DNA of 64,000 nt from Lineus longissimus (Eukaryota; Nemertea; Pilidiophora; Heteronemertea; Lineidae): positions 4,991,501 through 5,055,500 of the forward strand of contig NC_088325.1 in assembly GCF_910592395.1 (NCBI RefSeq), written 5' to 3'. Shown piece after piece: positions 29,718 through 37,202 of the stretch (within the stretch, counting starts at the first letter, position 1; each line of letters begins with the position of its first letter). Position numbers and translations under genes: made by a program. The notes beneath the pieces were generated by a model. The model saw only the letters and a program-made list of their open reading frames with translations. It was not told where the DNA came from and searched no databases.

Positions 29718-30868
29718 TCATTTCAATGATTTGATATCAGAAACTGGTAACCATTCATTGAACTTATCACTGTAACCCTTCCACTTCACTAATCCGTATT
29801 TCTTGCCTTTACTGGTCTTGTACCTTAGGATTTTCTCGATCTTGTACTCTAGCTGGTCAGGATTAGGAACATAGCTCAATTCCTCTTCATAGAAATATCC
29901 TTGAATTTCTTCTTTGTGGTAATCCTCAAGCTGGTAGACGATAGGGTGAGTAAATATGATCTGTTTGATTTGGAACACCTCCTCAGTGTAGTTGGGCATG
30001 TAACCTTTACCGAAAATGGACTTGTACTTTGAAATTCTCACACTGTCACCTACTTTGTACTTTGGATCACCAAATGTCTCTTTGAGGTGAAGACCGTAAA
30101 GATTGTACCACACTGTTCCTTCGTTTTCCATCTTTCTGGCGTCTACAGGTTTCATACCTATTGATGAGTGAAATGTGTTATTGTAGCCGCTGACCAGGTC
30201 ATCCAGAACGTCAAACCACTTGTCAGTCTCCTTAGCGGTGAAATAACGCCACATTTTTTCTTTAAGGGTTCTATTGAATCTCTCTACTACTGCTGCCTTC
30301 TTATCAGATTTTGTGGAGAACCATTCTATGTCATTTTCTGTTAAGAGTTCCTTGAAGTGTTTGTTGTAAAATTCTTTACCGTCATCAAACTGGATTTTCG
30401 TTGGTTTTGCTTCCTCAAATATCACTTTAAATGCATCTCTGATTTCTTCTCCCCTCTTACTCTTAACTGCTAGAGCCCAAGAAAAACGACTAAATAGATC
30501 TATGACTGTTAAAATGAATCTGTTGCCTTTATTTTGTTTCTCGAATTTCTGCATGTCAACCAGATCTGCTTGCCATTGTTGATCGATGTACGATACCATT
30601 GTCTTCCTGAAGGTGAATTTCTTAATGGCCGGTTTGTGTAGTTGGTGAGTTGGTAGTGTTTCTAGAAATTCTTTCACTTCTTTTTTTTAATAAGTTTTCC
30701 TGAGCGGGACTTTGTCCCTAACAACGAAGTTGTGCTCTGCTCTCGTGACGAAGTCATATCTTCCTTGACCTGTTTCCATATTTTACTCATAGAACTGTAA
30801 GCCACGGGACTCTCAGGGTTGTAGTACAAATCCCTTAGATACTGCTGTGTGTCATCCTTTACATTCAT
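29718..30868 (-). CDS. INT: Retroviral-type integrase with chromodomain, frame-split
   Basis: Integrase of the Polinton. From ATG 30866-30868 a 64-codon frame gives the N-terminal part ('YYNPESPVAYSSMSKIW') and ends at a TGA just after an A8 tract (T8, 30681-30688 on the plus strand). The remaining 319 codons are in the -1 frame and start without ATG. In that part the catalytic triad is near D38 ('QADLVDM'), D98 ('QFDDGKEF') and E132 ('VVERFNRTLK'), followed by an SH3-like region and a C-terminal chromodomain ('YGLVKWKGYSDKFNEWLP', about 290-307), which in related elements targets chromatin. The split may be a 1-nt loss or a programmed -1 shift on A-AAA-AAG. Double-hairpin copies (30703-30758) lie in the N-terminal part. 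Confidence 0.92.
30703..30758. repeat. Cluster of diverged double-hairpin repeats in INT
   Basis: GGAC-TTT-GTCC (30707-30717), CAAC-GAA-GTTG (30722-30732), a mispaired GTGC-TCT-GCTC, then TGAC-GAA-GTCA (30746-30756). Two of these stems are compensated variants. The insert keeps the INT frame. Confidence 0.85.
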
Positions 30869-30875
30869 TTAAATG
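30866..30875. promoter_or_regulatory. Ultra-short divergent start region INT / ATPase
   Basis: The two ATGs point away from each other, with only four bases between them. The palindrome CATTTAAATG contains both start codons. Each gene's promoter must therefore lie inside the other's coding sequence, or initiation must use the TAAATG element itself. Confidence 0.6.
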
Positions 30876-31493
30876 AGTGAAGTATTTATTTACGAGCCAC
30901 ACAATATGTTAATTTCTGGTGTTACCAATTGTGGTAAGACATATTTTGCCCTTGACCTCTTAGAAAAGGAGTATCGGCACAAGTTCAAGAACATAGTCAT
31001 TTTCTGTCCAACATATTTCAACAATAAGACATATGAAAGGAAATGGATTTACCAAGACAAGAACGTCTACATAGTTAATCCCGAAGCTGTGGCCAGTAAT
31101 TTGGACCTTGTGCTTCAGTTTGCTACTCTGACCTTTGCTGGTTCTAACACATTATTCCTCATTGATGACTGTGCTAATTTGAGAGACACAAAAAAGAAGG
31201 TGTCCGAGTTATGTAATCTTGCCTTTTCCGGCAGGCACTACAATATCACTGCTTGGTTACTAGTTCAGAAGTACAATTCAGTTGTTAAGGACTACAGAGA
31301 GAACATAAGAATTTTAGTATTATTTTTTAATAAGGATGAATCAGCCATGAAAGATGCCTTAGAAGAAAACAGTGTTATTCCTAAGGAGAAAAGACAGTAC
31401 TACATAGAAGAACTTAAGATGAAAAAAGGATCAAAACTGATCATTAGACTACAACATCCATTTGGATTTACTCTTTCACATCAAAAATCTTAG
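30873..31493 (+). CDS. A32/FtsK-HerA-type genome-packaging ATPase, 206 aa
   Basis: The motor that pumps DNA into the capsid in Polintons and related viruses. Walker A is 'GVTNCGKT' (16-23), Walker B 'LFLIDD' (94-99), followed by the sensor-like 'SELCNLAFSGRHYNITAWLLVQ' that typifies the A32 group. Length and motifs are complete, and no defect is visible. It is the only rightward gene in the right third, divergent from INT and convergent with the 152-residue gene, with only 15 bp between their stops. A frameshifted relative of the older relic is at 35400-36008. No double-hairpin repeat is inserted in it. Confidence 0.92.
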   Translation: MSEVFIYEPHNMLISGVTNCGKTYFALDLLEKEYRHKFKNIVIFCPTYFNNKTYERKWIYQDKNVYIVNPEAVASNLDLVLQFATLTFAGSNTLFLIDDCANLRDTKKKVSELCNLAFSGRHYNITAWLLVQKYNSVVKDYRENIRILVLFFNKDESAMKDALEENSVIPKEKRQYYIEELKMKKGSKLIIRLQHPFGFTLSHQKS

Positions 31494-31530
31494 TCCTGCT
31501 TCTGATCATCAGGACTGTGTCTGATCAGTT
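31494..31530. terminator. Convergent 3'-end junction with possible decayed hairpin repeat
   Basis: The ATPase and 152-residue stops are 15 bp apart. The stretch holds AGTCCTG...CAGGACT and an AGGAC-TGT-GTCT hairpin, compatible with a very diverged double-hairpin unit or with a transcript end structure. No AATAAA occurs nearby. Confidence 0.3.
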
Positions 31531-31967
31531 GTCTTAGTCTTTCTAACCCTAGTAAAATAATAAATTATTAACCCTAAACCACTAAGTCCTAGGATAATCC
31601 ATAGGTACTCGTATTTCTTCATTTCATCACTAGGTTGGTAGTAATCACTTAATTGTGGTCGCTGAGGTAGTACAATAGTTCTTTCTGGATGTAAATGATT
31701 GTAAACAGTAAGTGCTGAATCAGTATTGTTAAAATCAATAGAAGCGTCTCTTTCTCTCTTTAATTCAAGATTAACGAAGTCAATGGTACTTTTCCTATGC
31801 TCCTCCCATTCGGTTGAAGCTTTTTGTAATTGCTCCTGAGCCAAATCATGTCTTTTCACTTCAGTCTCATAGCCATTCTTGTCTAGTTTTTTAAAAAGGT
31901 AACCGGATCCAGTGAATGCTAATCCATTGATTATTGCAGATCCAAATAACATGCCAATGCCAGCCAT
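31509..31967 (-). CDS. Conserved Polinton membrane/coiled-coil protein, 152 aa
   Basis: The N-terminal Gly/Ala/Ile stretch 'GMLFGSAIINGLAFTGSGYLF' (4-25) is a likely membrane segment. It is followed by a long charged helix (about 35-80, 'KRHDLAQEQLQKASTEWEEHR'), a 'LSDYYQPSDEMKKYEYL' motif (about 105-121) and a second hydrophobic span, 'LWIILGLSGLGLIIYYF' (about 121-137). This arrangement and the 'GSGYLF' and 'SDYYQPSDE' motifs recur in Polintons next to the penton gene, so it is a probable virion or assembly protein of unknown exact role. ATG in AATTAAATGG context. It follows the penton gene with a 33-bp gap. Confidence 0.7.
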   Translation of the reverse strand: MAGIGMLFGSAIINGLAFTGSGYLFKKLDKNGYETEVKRHDLAQEQLQKASTEWEEHRKSTIDFVNLELKRERDASIDFNNTDSALTVYNHLHPERTIVLPQRPQLSDYYQPSDEMKKYEYLWIILGLSGLGLIIYYFTRVRKTKTTDQTQS

Positions 31968-32000
31968 TTAATTCCAATGAAAATGTTAATTCCAGTGAAT

Positions 32001-32747
32001 TTAATGATGTGTTAATACCAATTGGTACTGTACATTATGACCATTAAGATCGATGATTTCACCTTTTTCATCAGTTAAGCGAATATTCAGCTTATTGAAT
32101 CTTGGTTTACAGGGAATTGCTATTGGTTTCTCAAATGTGTATGCTATTAAATCCCCAAAATTAGCTTCCTTTATTGGTCTTGTGGTTAGCACATCAGATG
32201 CTTCACCATTACTTAATACACTATTAGATTCGATTATGTCACAGTGAAAAACAAAATGGTTAATTGGTCTAAAATTGATGGGTTTCTCGCTTACAACATC
32301 ATCCTTAATTTTATTGTCTAAAGGATAAGGCCATTCTGATTTCATGCCAAATAATTCATTACTTTTACCAAGAAAATAGATCTGATAATGCGCCTCATTT
32401 TTTCTCTTTAGGAAGTGTAAGATGGCCTTACCTGTTGGTTCTTCAAGGTCAAATCTGACAGCACCTCTACTCATACTATTTTCTTTCAACTTATCCGCAA
32501 ATACTTTTGAAAAGCTCTGTAGGTCATAGAGACCATCTGGTAGCGTAATCTCTGCCACATCAAACCCCTTAACTTTGATTCGGTTATTCTCCCTGGCTGC
32601 ACTTATGTTGTAGAATGTACAAGGTATTACTGCAAAAGTTAAAGTGATGCTACATGCATCCTGAATTTCAGTCTTGAGATTGACTGTTAAATCACTTGAA
32701 CTCTGATCTGGATAGTCACTTGAATCTATGTTCATTACAGTAACCAT
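32001..32747 (-). CDS. Penton-like minor capsid protein, 248 aa
   Basis: Single-jelly-roll vertex protein of the Polinton capsid. The opening 'YPDQSSSDLTVNL' strand, the 'CSITLTFAVIPCTFYNIS' region (about 32-50), the 'FVFHCDIIESNSVL' motif (about 166-180) and the C-terminal 'IRLTDEKGEIIDLNGHNV' are the recurrent pattern of this family. Length is normal and the frame is intact. Its C-terminal strand pattern is also found in the 337-residue protein at 22609-23622. Start in AAGTAAATGG context. It lies between the small membrane protein and the 152-residue gene, the usual morphogenesis block. The older relic lacks a recognisable copy. Confidence 0.82.
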   Translation of the reverse strand: MVTVMNIDSSDYPDQSSSDLTVNLKTEIQDACSITLTFAVIPCTFYNISAARENNRIKVKGFDVAEITLPDGLYDLQSFSKVFADKLKENSMSRGAVRFDLEEPTGKAILHFLKRKNEAHYQIYFLGKSNELFGMKSEWPYPLDNKIKDDVVSEKPINFRPINHFVFHCDIIESNSVLSNGEASDVLTTRPIKEANFGDLIAYTFEKPIAIPCKPRFNKLNIRLTDEKGEIIDLNGHNVQYQLVLTHH

Positions 32748-32804
32748 TTACTTAAGCAAATTTTCGTTTTCAAATTTACCTTTTATCAAATAAGTAAATT
32801 ATTC

Positions 32805-33041
32805 TTACTTCATAATATTTCTGGGTAGGATTCCTTGATCGTAAAGGTACTCTAATGTTCCATTACTAATAGCTACAGTTCCTCCCAGTTTAAGAATTTC
32901 CTCTAGGTTGGCCTGACTTGGGGGACCAATATTGATTCTCAAGAACATTTTCAGTAACATAGAGTAACCAATTGTTGTTGATGCCAACAGTAAACTTTGA
33001 TACAGTGTATTTATGATATCTTTCTTTCCTGGTGTATCCAT
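32805..33041 (-). CDS. Small membrane protein beside the capsid gene, 78 aa
   Basis: Short conserved companion of the Polinton capsid gene. The N-terminal half is hydrophobic ('LYQSLLLASTTIGYSMLLKMFL', 13-34). A central 'IGPPSQANLEEILKLGGTVAIS' (38-59) and a 'LEYLYDQGILPRN' ending follow. Homologous text, frameshifted, is found at 36029-36257 in the older relic, also directly after its capsid gene, so linkage is old. Start in AATTAAATGG context. Function unknown; a virion membrane or capsid accessory role fits the position. Confidence 0.65.
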   Translation of the reverse strand: MDTPGKKDIINTLYQSLLLASTTIGYSMLLKMFLRINIGPPSQANLEEILKLGGTVAISNGTLEYLYDQGILPRNIMK

Positions 33042-33084
33042 TTAATTACTTAGAAAATCACTAATAAAACTCATTTATCTAGTA

Positions 33085-33100
33085 TTCAGTGTTGGAGCGA
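33085..33100 (-). repeat. Possible decayed hairpin just after the capsid stop
   Basis: GAAC-TTTT-GTTC with a 4-nt loop and flanks similar to the GAAC-AAA-GTTC version of the double-hairpin repeat. Only one hairpin remains, so it could be coincidence. Confidence 0.3.
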
Positions 33101-33120
33101 ACTTTTGTTCTTGCAGCACC

Positions 33121-34377
33121 TCAGTGCTGGAGTGAAGCAATCTGAGAATTCTGGATGTTTACCTGGGCGTCAGAAACCACGAATATGTGCATTTTGTATG
33201 GTCCCTTTCCAGATTTCTTTGTAATAGATAATTGAATACCATCTTTTGTGTTCTGGAGCTTCTTTCCTGATCCGTGAAGACGATTATCCTCAGAAGTTCT
33301 CAGGTCCAACCATAAACCATAGTGATTAGAATCACCATAGTATTTCTCCATGGTCATGTTACAGTCATGAGTTTTCTTCAAATCTTCAGACATAAAATGT
33401 TTCTTGATCTCCTCCCATTGATCCATCATTCTCATTCCTTCTGGGAACACCTGATTGGCAACACCCTCTATTGTGATCTGCACTTTACTTATGTTAGGGT
33501 TTTCAAACTTCTCTGAATCTCTAGCTCCATCTACATAGTCAGACACAAATAGTAATAATAATCCTTTAATAGACATTCTTGGAAAGTTGATGTTCTCATT
33601 AATTAGTGTTTCATTAGCAGTAACATTGACTGTCTTAAAATGGTCTACCCAATCATAAAATATTGAGAATCCAGAGTTGTACTTGTTACTCAATTGACTA
33701 GCAATCATTTTGTTGGTTACGGTATCATATTCAAAACAAATATTCTCTAGTTTGTAGCCCATGCTAGCTGTGGTTGTGGTGACTATGATTTCCTCCTTTG
33801 GTGCTAAAATTATTTCAATGATAACATCTTCTTGAATTGGAAACTTGTAAAATGGAGCATTATGATGGAATAGTTCAAAATCTATTGGTATTTTGTACTT
33901 CTTGTCAAACACTTTCTTTAAAGTCTTTTCATTAGCTGTTTCTCCAGTGACATCAGCTTCAGCGACTCCTGATCTTAATTCTCTAAGATTTTTTGACTGA
34001 ATACCCTGAAAAACTCTATCATTTCTTTCTTCTTCTGTAAACCACAGATCTTTAAATGTAGAATAATGACTGTATTCGTCAAGGTCAAATATCTGCTCTG
34101 TTCCCCACTTAACCACCATCTTTGAAATCAGGTTTCTACCAAGATTATTTACAACACTATTTTTAGAATCACCAGAAATGGTTACATCAGCAGACAGATA
34201 AAGAGATTTAGGTACAAAGAATGTATTCTCTCGCAATGCAGGTATTCTAACATACAGTGTTTCTTTGGGGTTAGCAGATGAGGGGTTATGAGTAATGATA
34301 TGATGCTGCCTCTCAGCTTTTAAACCAAGTGGAATCTTATGTGCCCTTTCGGTATTTAATAAATATCCTGTTGCCAT
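33121..34377 (-). CDS. MCP: Major capsid protein (double jelly-roll), 418 aa
   Basis: The hexon-like capsid protein of Polintons. The frame is open from ATG 34375-34377 to TGA. Typical features are the N-terminal 'HHIITHNPSSANPKETLYVRIP' (25-46), 'TFFVPKSLYLSADV' (52-65), 'SGFSIFYDWVDHFKTV' (about 235-250, between the two jelly rolls), 'KKTHDCNMTMEKYYGD' and the ending 'MHIFVVSDAQV'. The size is a little below that of larger Polinton capsids but is shared by the relic copy. It is the outermost gene, starting 80 bp from the right terminal repeat. No double-hairpin repeat is inserted. A broken homologue interrupted by a retrotransposon lies at 36299-39757. Confidence 0.93.
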   Translation of the reverse strand: MATGYLLNTERAHKIPLGLKAERQHHIITHNPSSANPKETLYVRIPALRENTFFVPKSLYLSADVTISGDSKNSVVNNLGRNLISKMVVKWGTEQIFDLDEYSHYSTFKDLWFTEEERNDRVFQGIQSKNLRELRSGVAEADVTGETANEKTLKKVFDKKYKIPIDFELFHHNAPFYKFPIQEDVIIEIILAPKEEIIVTTTTASMGYKLENICFEYDTVTNKMIASQLSNKYNSGFSIFYDWVDHFKTVNVTANETLINENINFPRMSIKGLLLLFVSDYVDGARDSEKFENPNISKVQITIEGVANQVFPEGMRMMDQWEEIKKHFMSEDLKKTHDCNMTMEKYYGDSNHYGLWLDLRTSEDNRLHGSGKKLQNTKDGIQLSITKKSGKGPYKMHIFVVSDAQVNIQNSQIASLQH

Positions 34378-34456
34378 TTTCTATTTATTTACTAGTAAAA
34401 TTATGTACATGCAGTGAACAGTGCCAACATCATATATCAGGTAAAATGCACGGAAA
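34378..34456. other. Short promoter-sized gap between capsid gene and right terminal repeat
   Basis: 79 bp, AT-rich. Contains TAAATAAATAG directly upstream of the capsid ATG. Presumed capsid promoter; no other structure seen. Confidence 0.4.
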
Positions 34457-34731
34457 AAAGCTATTGACGTGTACTTTCTGTTGGAATACAGTAAGTCATG
34501 ATTACATTAACCCATTGAACTCTAGTATTCCCTTACCATTTCACTGCAACGCTTCACTGACCATTTCATTGCAACGCTTCACTGGGAATCTAATGAATGA
34601 TAGAATATATGTATTGTGGTGTCTGGTTCTTAGGGGTTTCTAAGCTAATTTGAGACAAAAAGGCCTGTAAGGGCTTTTGTTAAAATAGCTTAGAATTACC
34701 TAGATTCCTACCACCACAATACATATATTCT
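34457..34731 (-). repeat. Right terminal inverted repeat (275 bp)
   Basis: Reverse complement of 15933-16207, ending CATATATTCT. Contains the same internal 20-bp inverted pair and the 25-bp tandem duplication. Confidence 0.93.
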
Positions 34732-34737
34732 CACGAG
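34732..34737 (+). other. Target-site duplication, right copy (CACGAG)
   Basis: Same six bases as 15927-15932. Confidence 0.92.
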
Positions 34738-34858
34738 ACCAGGCAATTTGCTTAGGCGATCTTTGTTTTTTAGGAATTGAAGTAGGTGGTAGATTAGATC
34801 CAGAGGCTGTTACATCTTTCTGTTGGGGGTTCGCAGTTTCCTGTTGTCCACTCTGCAT
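34738..34858 (-). pseudogene. Older Polinton relic: upstream piece of split basic/TM protein gene
   Basis: From an ATG at 34856-34858 the minus strand reads a Gln/Pro/Ser-rich head, then 'KKQRSPKQIAWS', closely matching the 'KKPRSEKQLAWS' of the younger element's own 168-residue protein. The frame runs into the target duplication, where the younger element interrupts it. The rest is on the far side at 15829-15932. So the gene was open at this point when the younger Polinton inserted. Confidence 0.82.
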
Positions 34859-35252
34859 TTATTTCATGAAAATTTTCAATACCTATTGGCTCTTGCTGTG
34901 TGTTCTTCTCACTTCTTCCAACGCTACCGGCTTCGCCGCATGTTCCACTACAATTGCTGAGAGTGAGTAAAGTAGTTGTGGCCACGGCCATAAGACCCTC
35001 CAATTTCAGACTGAGAAAACCAGTCCACCTATCACCAGTCATCACGTTGTAATCATTTCTAAGATCCCCCTACAGATAATATCTCTGTCACAATTTGGTA
35101 AAATCCACCCAGCTAAGGAGGAATAAGCTTTGATGGTCGTTTTGCTAAATGTGTCACTAACGCTGGAGGATAAGCTGCTCTGATATCTCCTGTGTTACTG
35201 GATTTTGACTGGGGGTTACACTACTTTGTTGCCCAGTCTGATTTTTATTCAT
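34794..35252 (-). pseudogene. Older Polinton relic: 273-aa-type protein, deleted
   Basis: It begins with an ATG (35250-35252) and a Gln/Ser-rich head ('MNKNQTGQQS'). After a few broken codons it resumes with 'DRWTGFLSLKLEGLMAVATTTLLTLSNC', parallel to 'DKWLGWLSLRMGPLTALASTTLITLGHC' of the intact protein at 21251-22072. The conserved central third is missing and stops interrupt the join. Its end overlaps the start of the next relic gene. Confidence 0.75.
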
Positions 35253-35399
35253 CTTTAGTTGATAGTTAGTTTGTCTGCTAGTTTAAATGCTAGTAGGTAT
35301 TGAGGACACTATAGCATCTATCAAATCTTCACTGCTGTGCGATTCTCTGCTAAGAGTTTCTCTGCTCTGCGATTCTCTGCTCATTTAAGAACTAAAAAT
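35253..35399. other. Non-coding, between relic genes
   Basis: A short CTCTGCTCTGCGATTCTC duplication is seen near 35340-35380. No gene. Confidence 0.4.
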
Positions 35400-36008
35400 T
35401 CTCTTGGAAATTCCAAACGTAAAATCAGTTTTGATGACTTATTTTTTCTTAATAGATCTAAAATGTCATCCCTTTCCCCTTGGGGATTTTGTCGTTTTCC
35501 TGTAATGCTATCTTCGTCGAATATTCGTCCTTGTTAAAAAAAGGATCAACATACGAATGTTTTCCCTAAAATCCTTCACAATTGAGTTGTATTTTTGAAC
35601 CAAAACCAAAGTAGTGATTCCATAATGCCTTCCTGAAAACGCCAAGTTACAAAGCTCGCTTGATTTTCTCTTACTGTCATGCAAATTGGCGCAGTCATCA
35701 ATAATGAAAAGTGTGTTTGAACCTTTGTAAACTTCCATGGCAGCAAGTAATGATTTATTCAGATTATTCTTAACAATATTGGGATCAATAATAATGATAT
35801 TTTTATCTTTGAAAATCCAATCTGGGTTGTATGTTTCATTGTGTTCAAAGGTTTGACAAAACAGAATGATATTTTCAAAATGTCCATGGTAATAAGTCTC
35901 CAACAAATCTAAGACGAAGTGAGTTTTTCCACAATTTGTACAACCAGAAATAACGGCATTGAAAGGTTCGTAAATAAACAATGATGAGCTCGCCGTAGAT
36001 AATGTCAT
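35400..36008 (-). pseudogene. Older Polinton relic: packaging ATPase, frameshifted
   Basis: Open from ATG 36008 to about 35520 with an intact Walker A, 'GCTNCGKT', Walker B-like 'LFIIDDCA' and 'SELCNLAFSGRHYGI'. Near 35530, within a poly-T/A tract, the frame is lost ('RTNIRRR'). The C-terminal part continues in another frame and has stops. Compared with the younger element it is on the same strand as the relic capsid gene instead of opposite, so the relic has a different gene order. Otherwise a close paralogue of 30873-31493. Confidence 0.88.
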
Positions 36009-36028
36009 TTATCCAAGGGATTTATTTC

Positions 36029-36257
36029 ATTGGATTCCGCGGTATGAGACCATTATCGTATAGATATTCCGCAGATAAATTACCAAGTGTAACTACCAGA
36101 CCAAGTTTTAGAAACTCAGTCATATCGGCCTGGCTGGGATCCCCAATTTTCATTTTTTAAAACCTTCGCATCACAATGCTGTAACCTACCGTAATTCCCG
36201 ATAAAACAAAACTTCTAAAAGCGTATTCACAATATCTTTCTTGTCAATTGTCTCCAT
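36029..36257 (-). pseudogene. Older Polinton relic: small capsid-linked membrane protein, frameshifted
   Basis: Counterpart of 32805-33041. The first codons ('DKKDIVNTL') and the second half ('GDPSQADMTEFLKLGLVV' ... 'EYLYDNGLIPRN') are recognisable in different frames. At least one indel, near 36160-36200, breaks it. Confidence 0.75.
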
Positions 36258-36298
36258 TTATAAACCACAAAATTAACCTAATTCATTAAGGGTTTCAC

Positions 36299-37130
36299 CT
36301 AATTCATTACGCTCACGATTTGAGAATTTTGAACATTTAACTGTGCGTCTGAAACAATAAATATGTGCATTTTGTACGGACCTTTTGTCCCATCTTTTGT
36401 GATAGCCAACTAAATTCCATCTTTTGTGTTTTGCAAAGCTATTCCACTGCCATGCAGATTATTCTCCTCCGTGGTTCTAAGATCAAGCCACAATCCAAAA
36501 TAGTCCTCATCACTGTAATACTTTTCAAGAGTTAAATTACAATCGTGCGTTTTCATAATATCTTCGGACATGAAATGTTTTTTCGCTTCTTCCCATTGAT
36601 CTAACAATCTCATTCCTTCTGGGTATATTTTATTGGCCACTCCCTCGATTGTAACTTTCAAATTTGAAATTCCTGGGTTCTCGAATTTTTCACTATCTCT
36701 ATCACCATAGTTGTGTGAGGATACAAATAGTAACAAAATTCCTTTGATGGATCTTTTTGGAAAATTGATATTTTCATTAATTATTGTCTCGTTTGTCTCC
36801 ACATTTATTGTCTTAAAATGATCTATCCAATCGTAAAATACCGAAAATCCAGAGTTATAATTATTTTGTAATTGCCTCGCAACTCTTTCATCTGTAACAG
36901 TGTCATATTCCATACATATATTTTTCAATTGATAATTCATATTCGCAGTTGTGGTTGTGAAAGTTACATCTTCTTTTGGTGCCAAGGTCATGCTGAACAT
37001 AACTTCCTCCTGAATGGGAAATTTGTAAAACGGAGCGTGGGTTGATAGCAAGTCAAAGTCAATTGGAAAATTTGTACTTATTGTCAAAAACGTCTTTCAA
37101 AGTCTTCTCGTTGCTGGTTTCCCCGGTGAC
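36299..37130 (-). pseudogene. Older Polinton relic: capsid protein, C-terminal piece
   Basis: Matches residues from about 145 to the end of the intact capsid protein: 'HAPFYKFPIQEEV', 'GFSVFYDWIDHFKTI', 'KTHDCNLTLEKYY' and 'MHIFIVSDAQLN'. It is broken by a 1-nt insertion near 37068 and by an in-frame TAG at about 36408. It is separated from its N-terminal piece by the retrotransposon at 37131-39331. Confidence 0.9.
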
Positions 37131-37202
37131 GTTAATGAATGAACGAATATAAGAATTTCTATAGCGCCTGAATTAAAAGAAAAACTTAAATTCTCAGGCG
37201 CT

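Larger units (their letters stand above)
15933..34731. mobile_element. Polinton/Maverick (adintovirus-like) element, 18.8 kb
   Basis: The element is bounded by 275-bp near-perfect inverted repeats that begin 5'-AG and by a 6-bp target duplication, both hallmarks of Polintons. Gene content agrees: chromodomain integrase, protein-primed PolB, A32-type ATPase, double-jelly-roll major capsid protein, penton-like minor capsid protein and the usual conserved satellites. Leftmost genes run rightward (463, 358, 208, 399, 273 and 168 residues). The centre has PolB rightward and a block leftward. The right third is leftward except the ATPase. No adenain-type protease was recognised. The near-identity of the terminal repeats and intact capsid genes suggest recent insertion, but broken PolB and frame-shifted INT suggest it may no longer be autonomous. 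It is inserted in an older Polinton relic. Confidence 0.95.
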
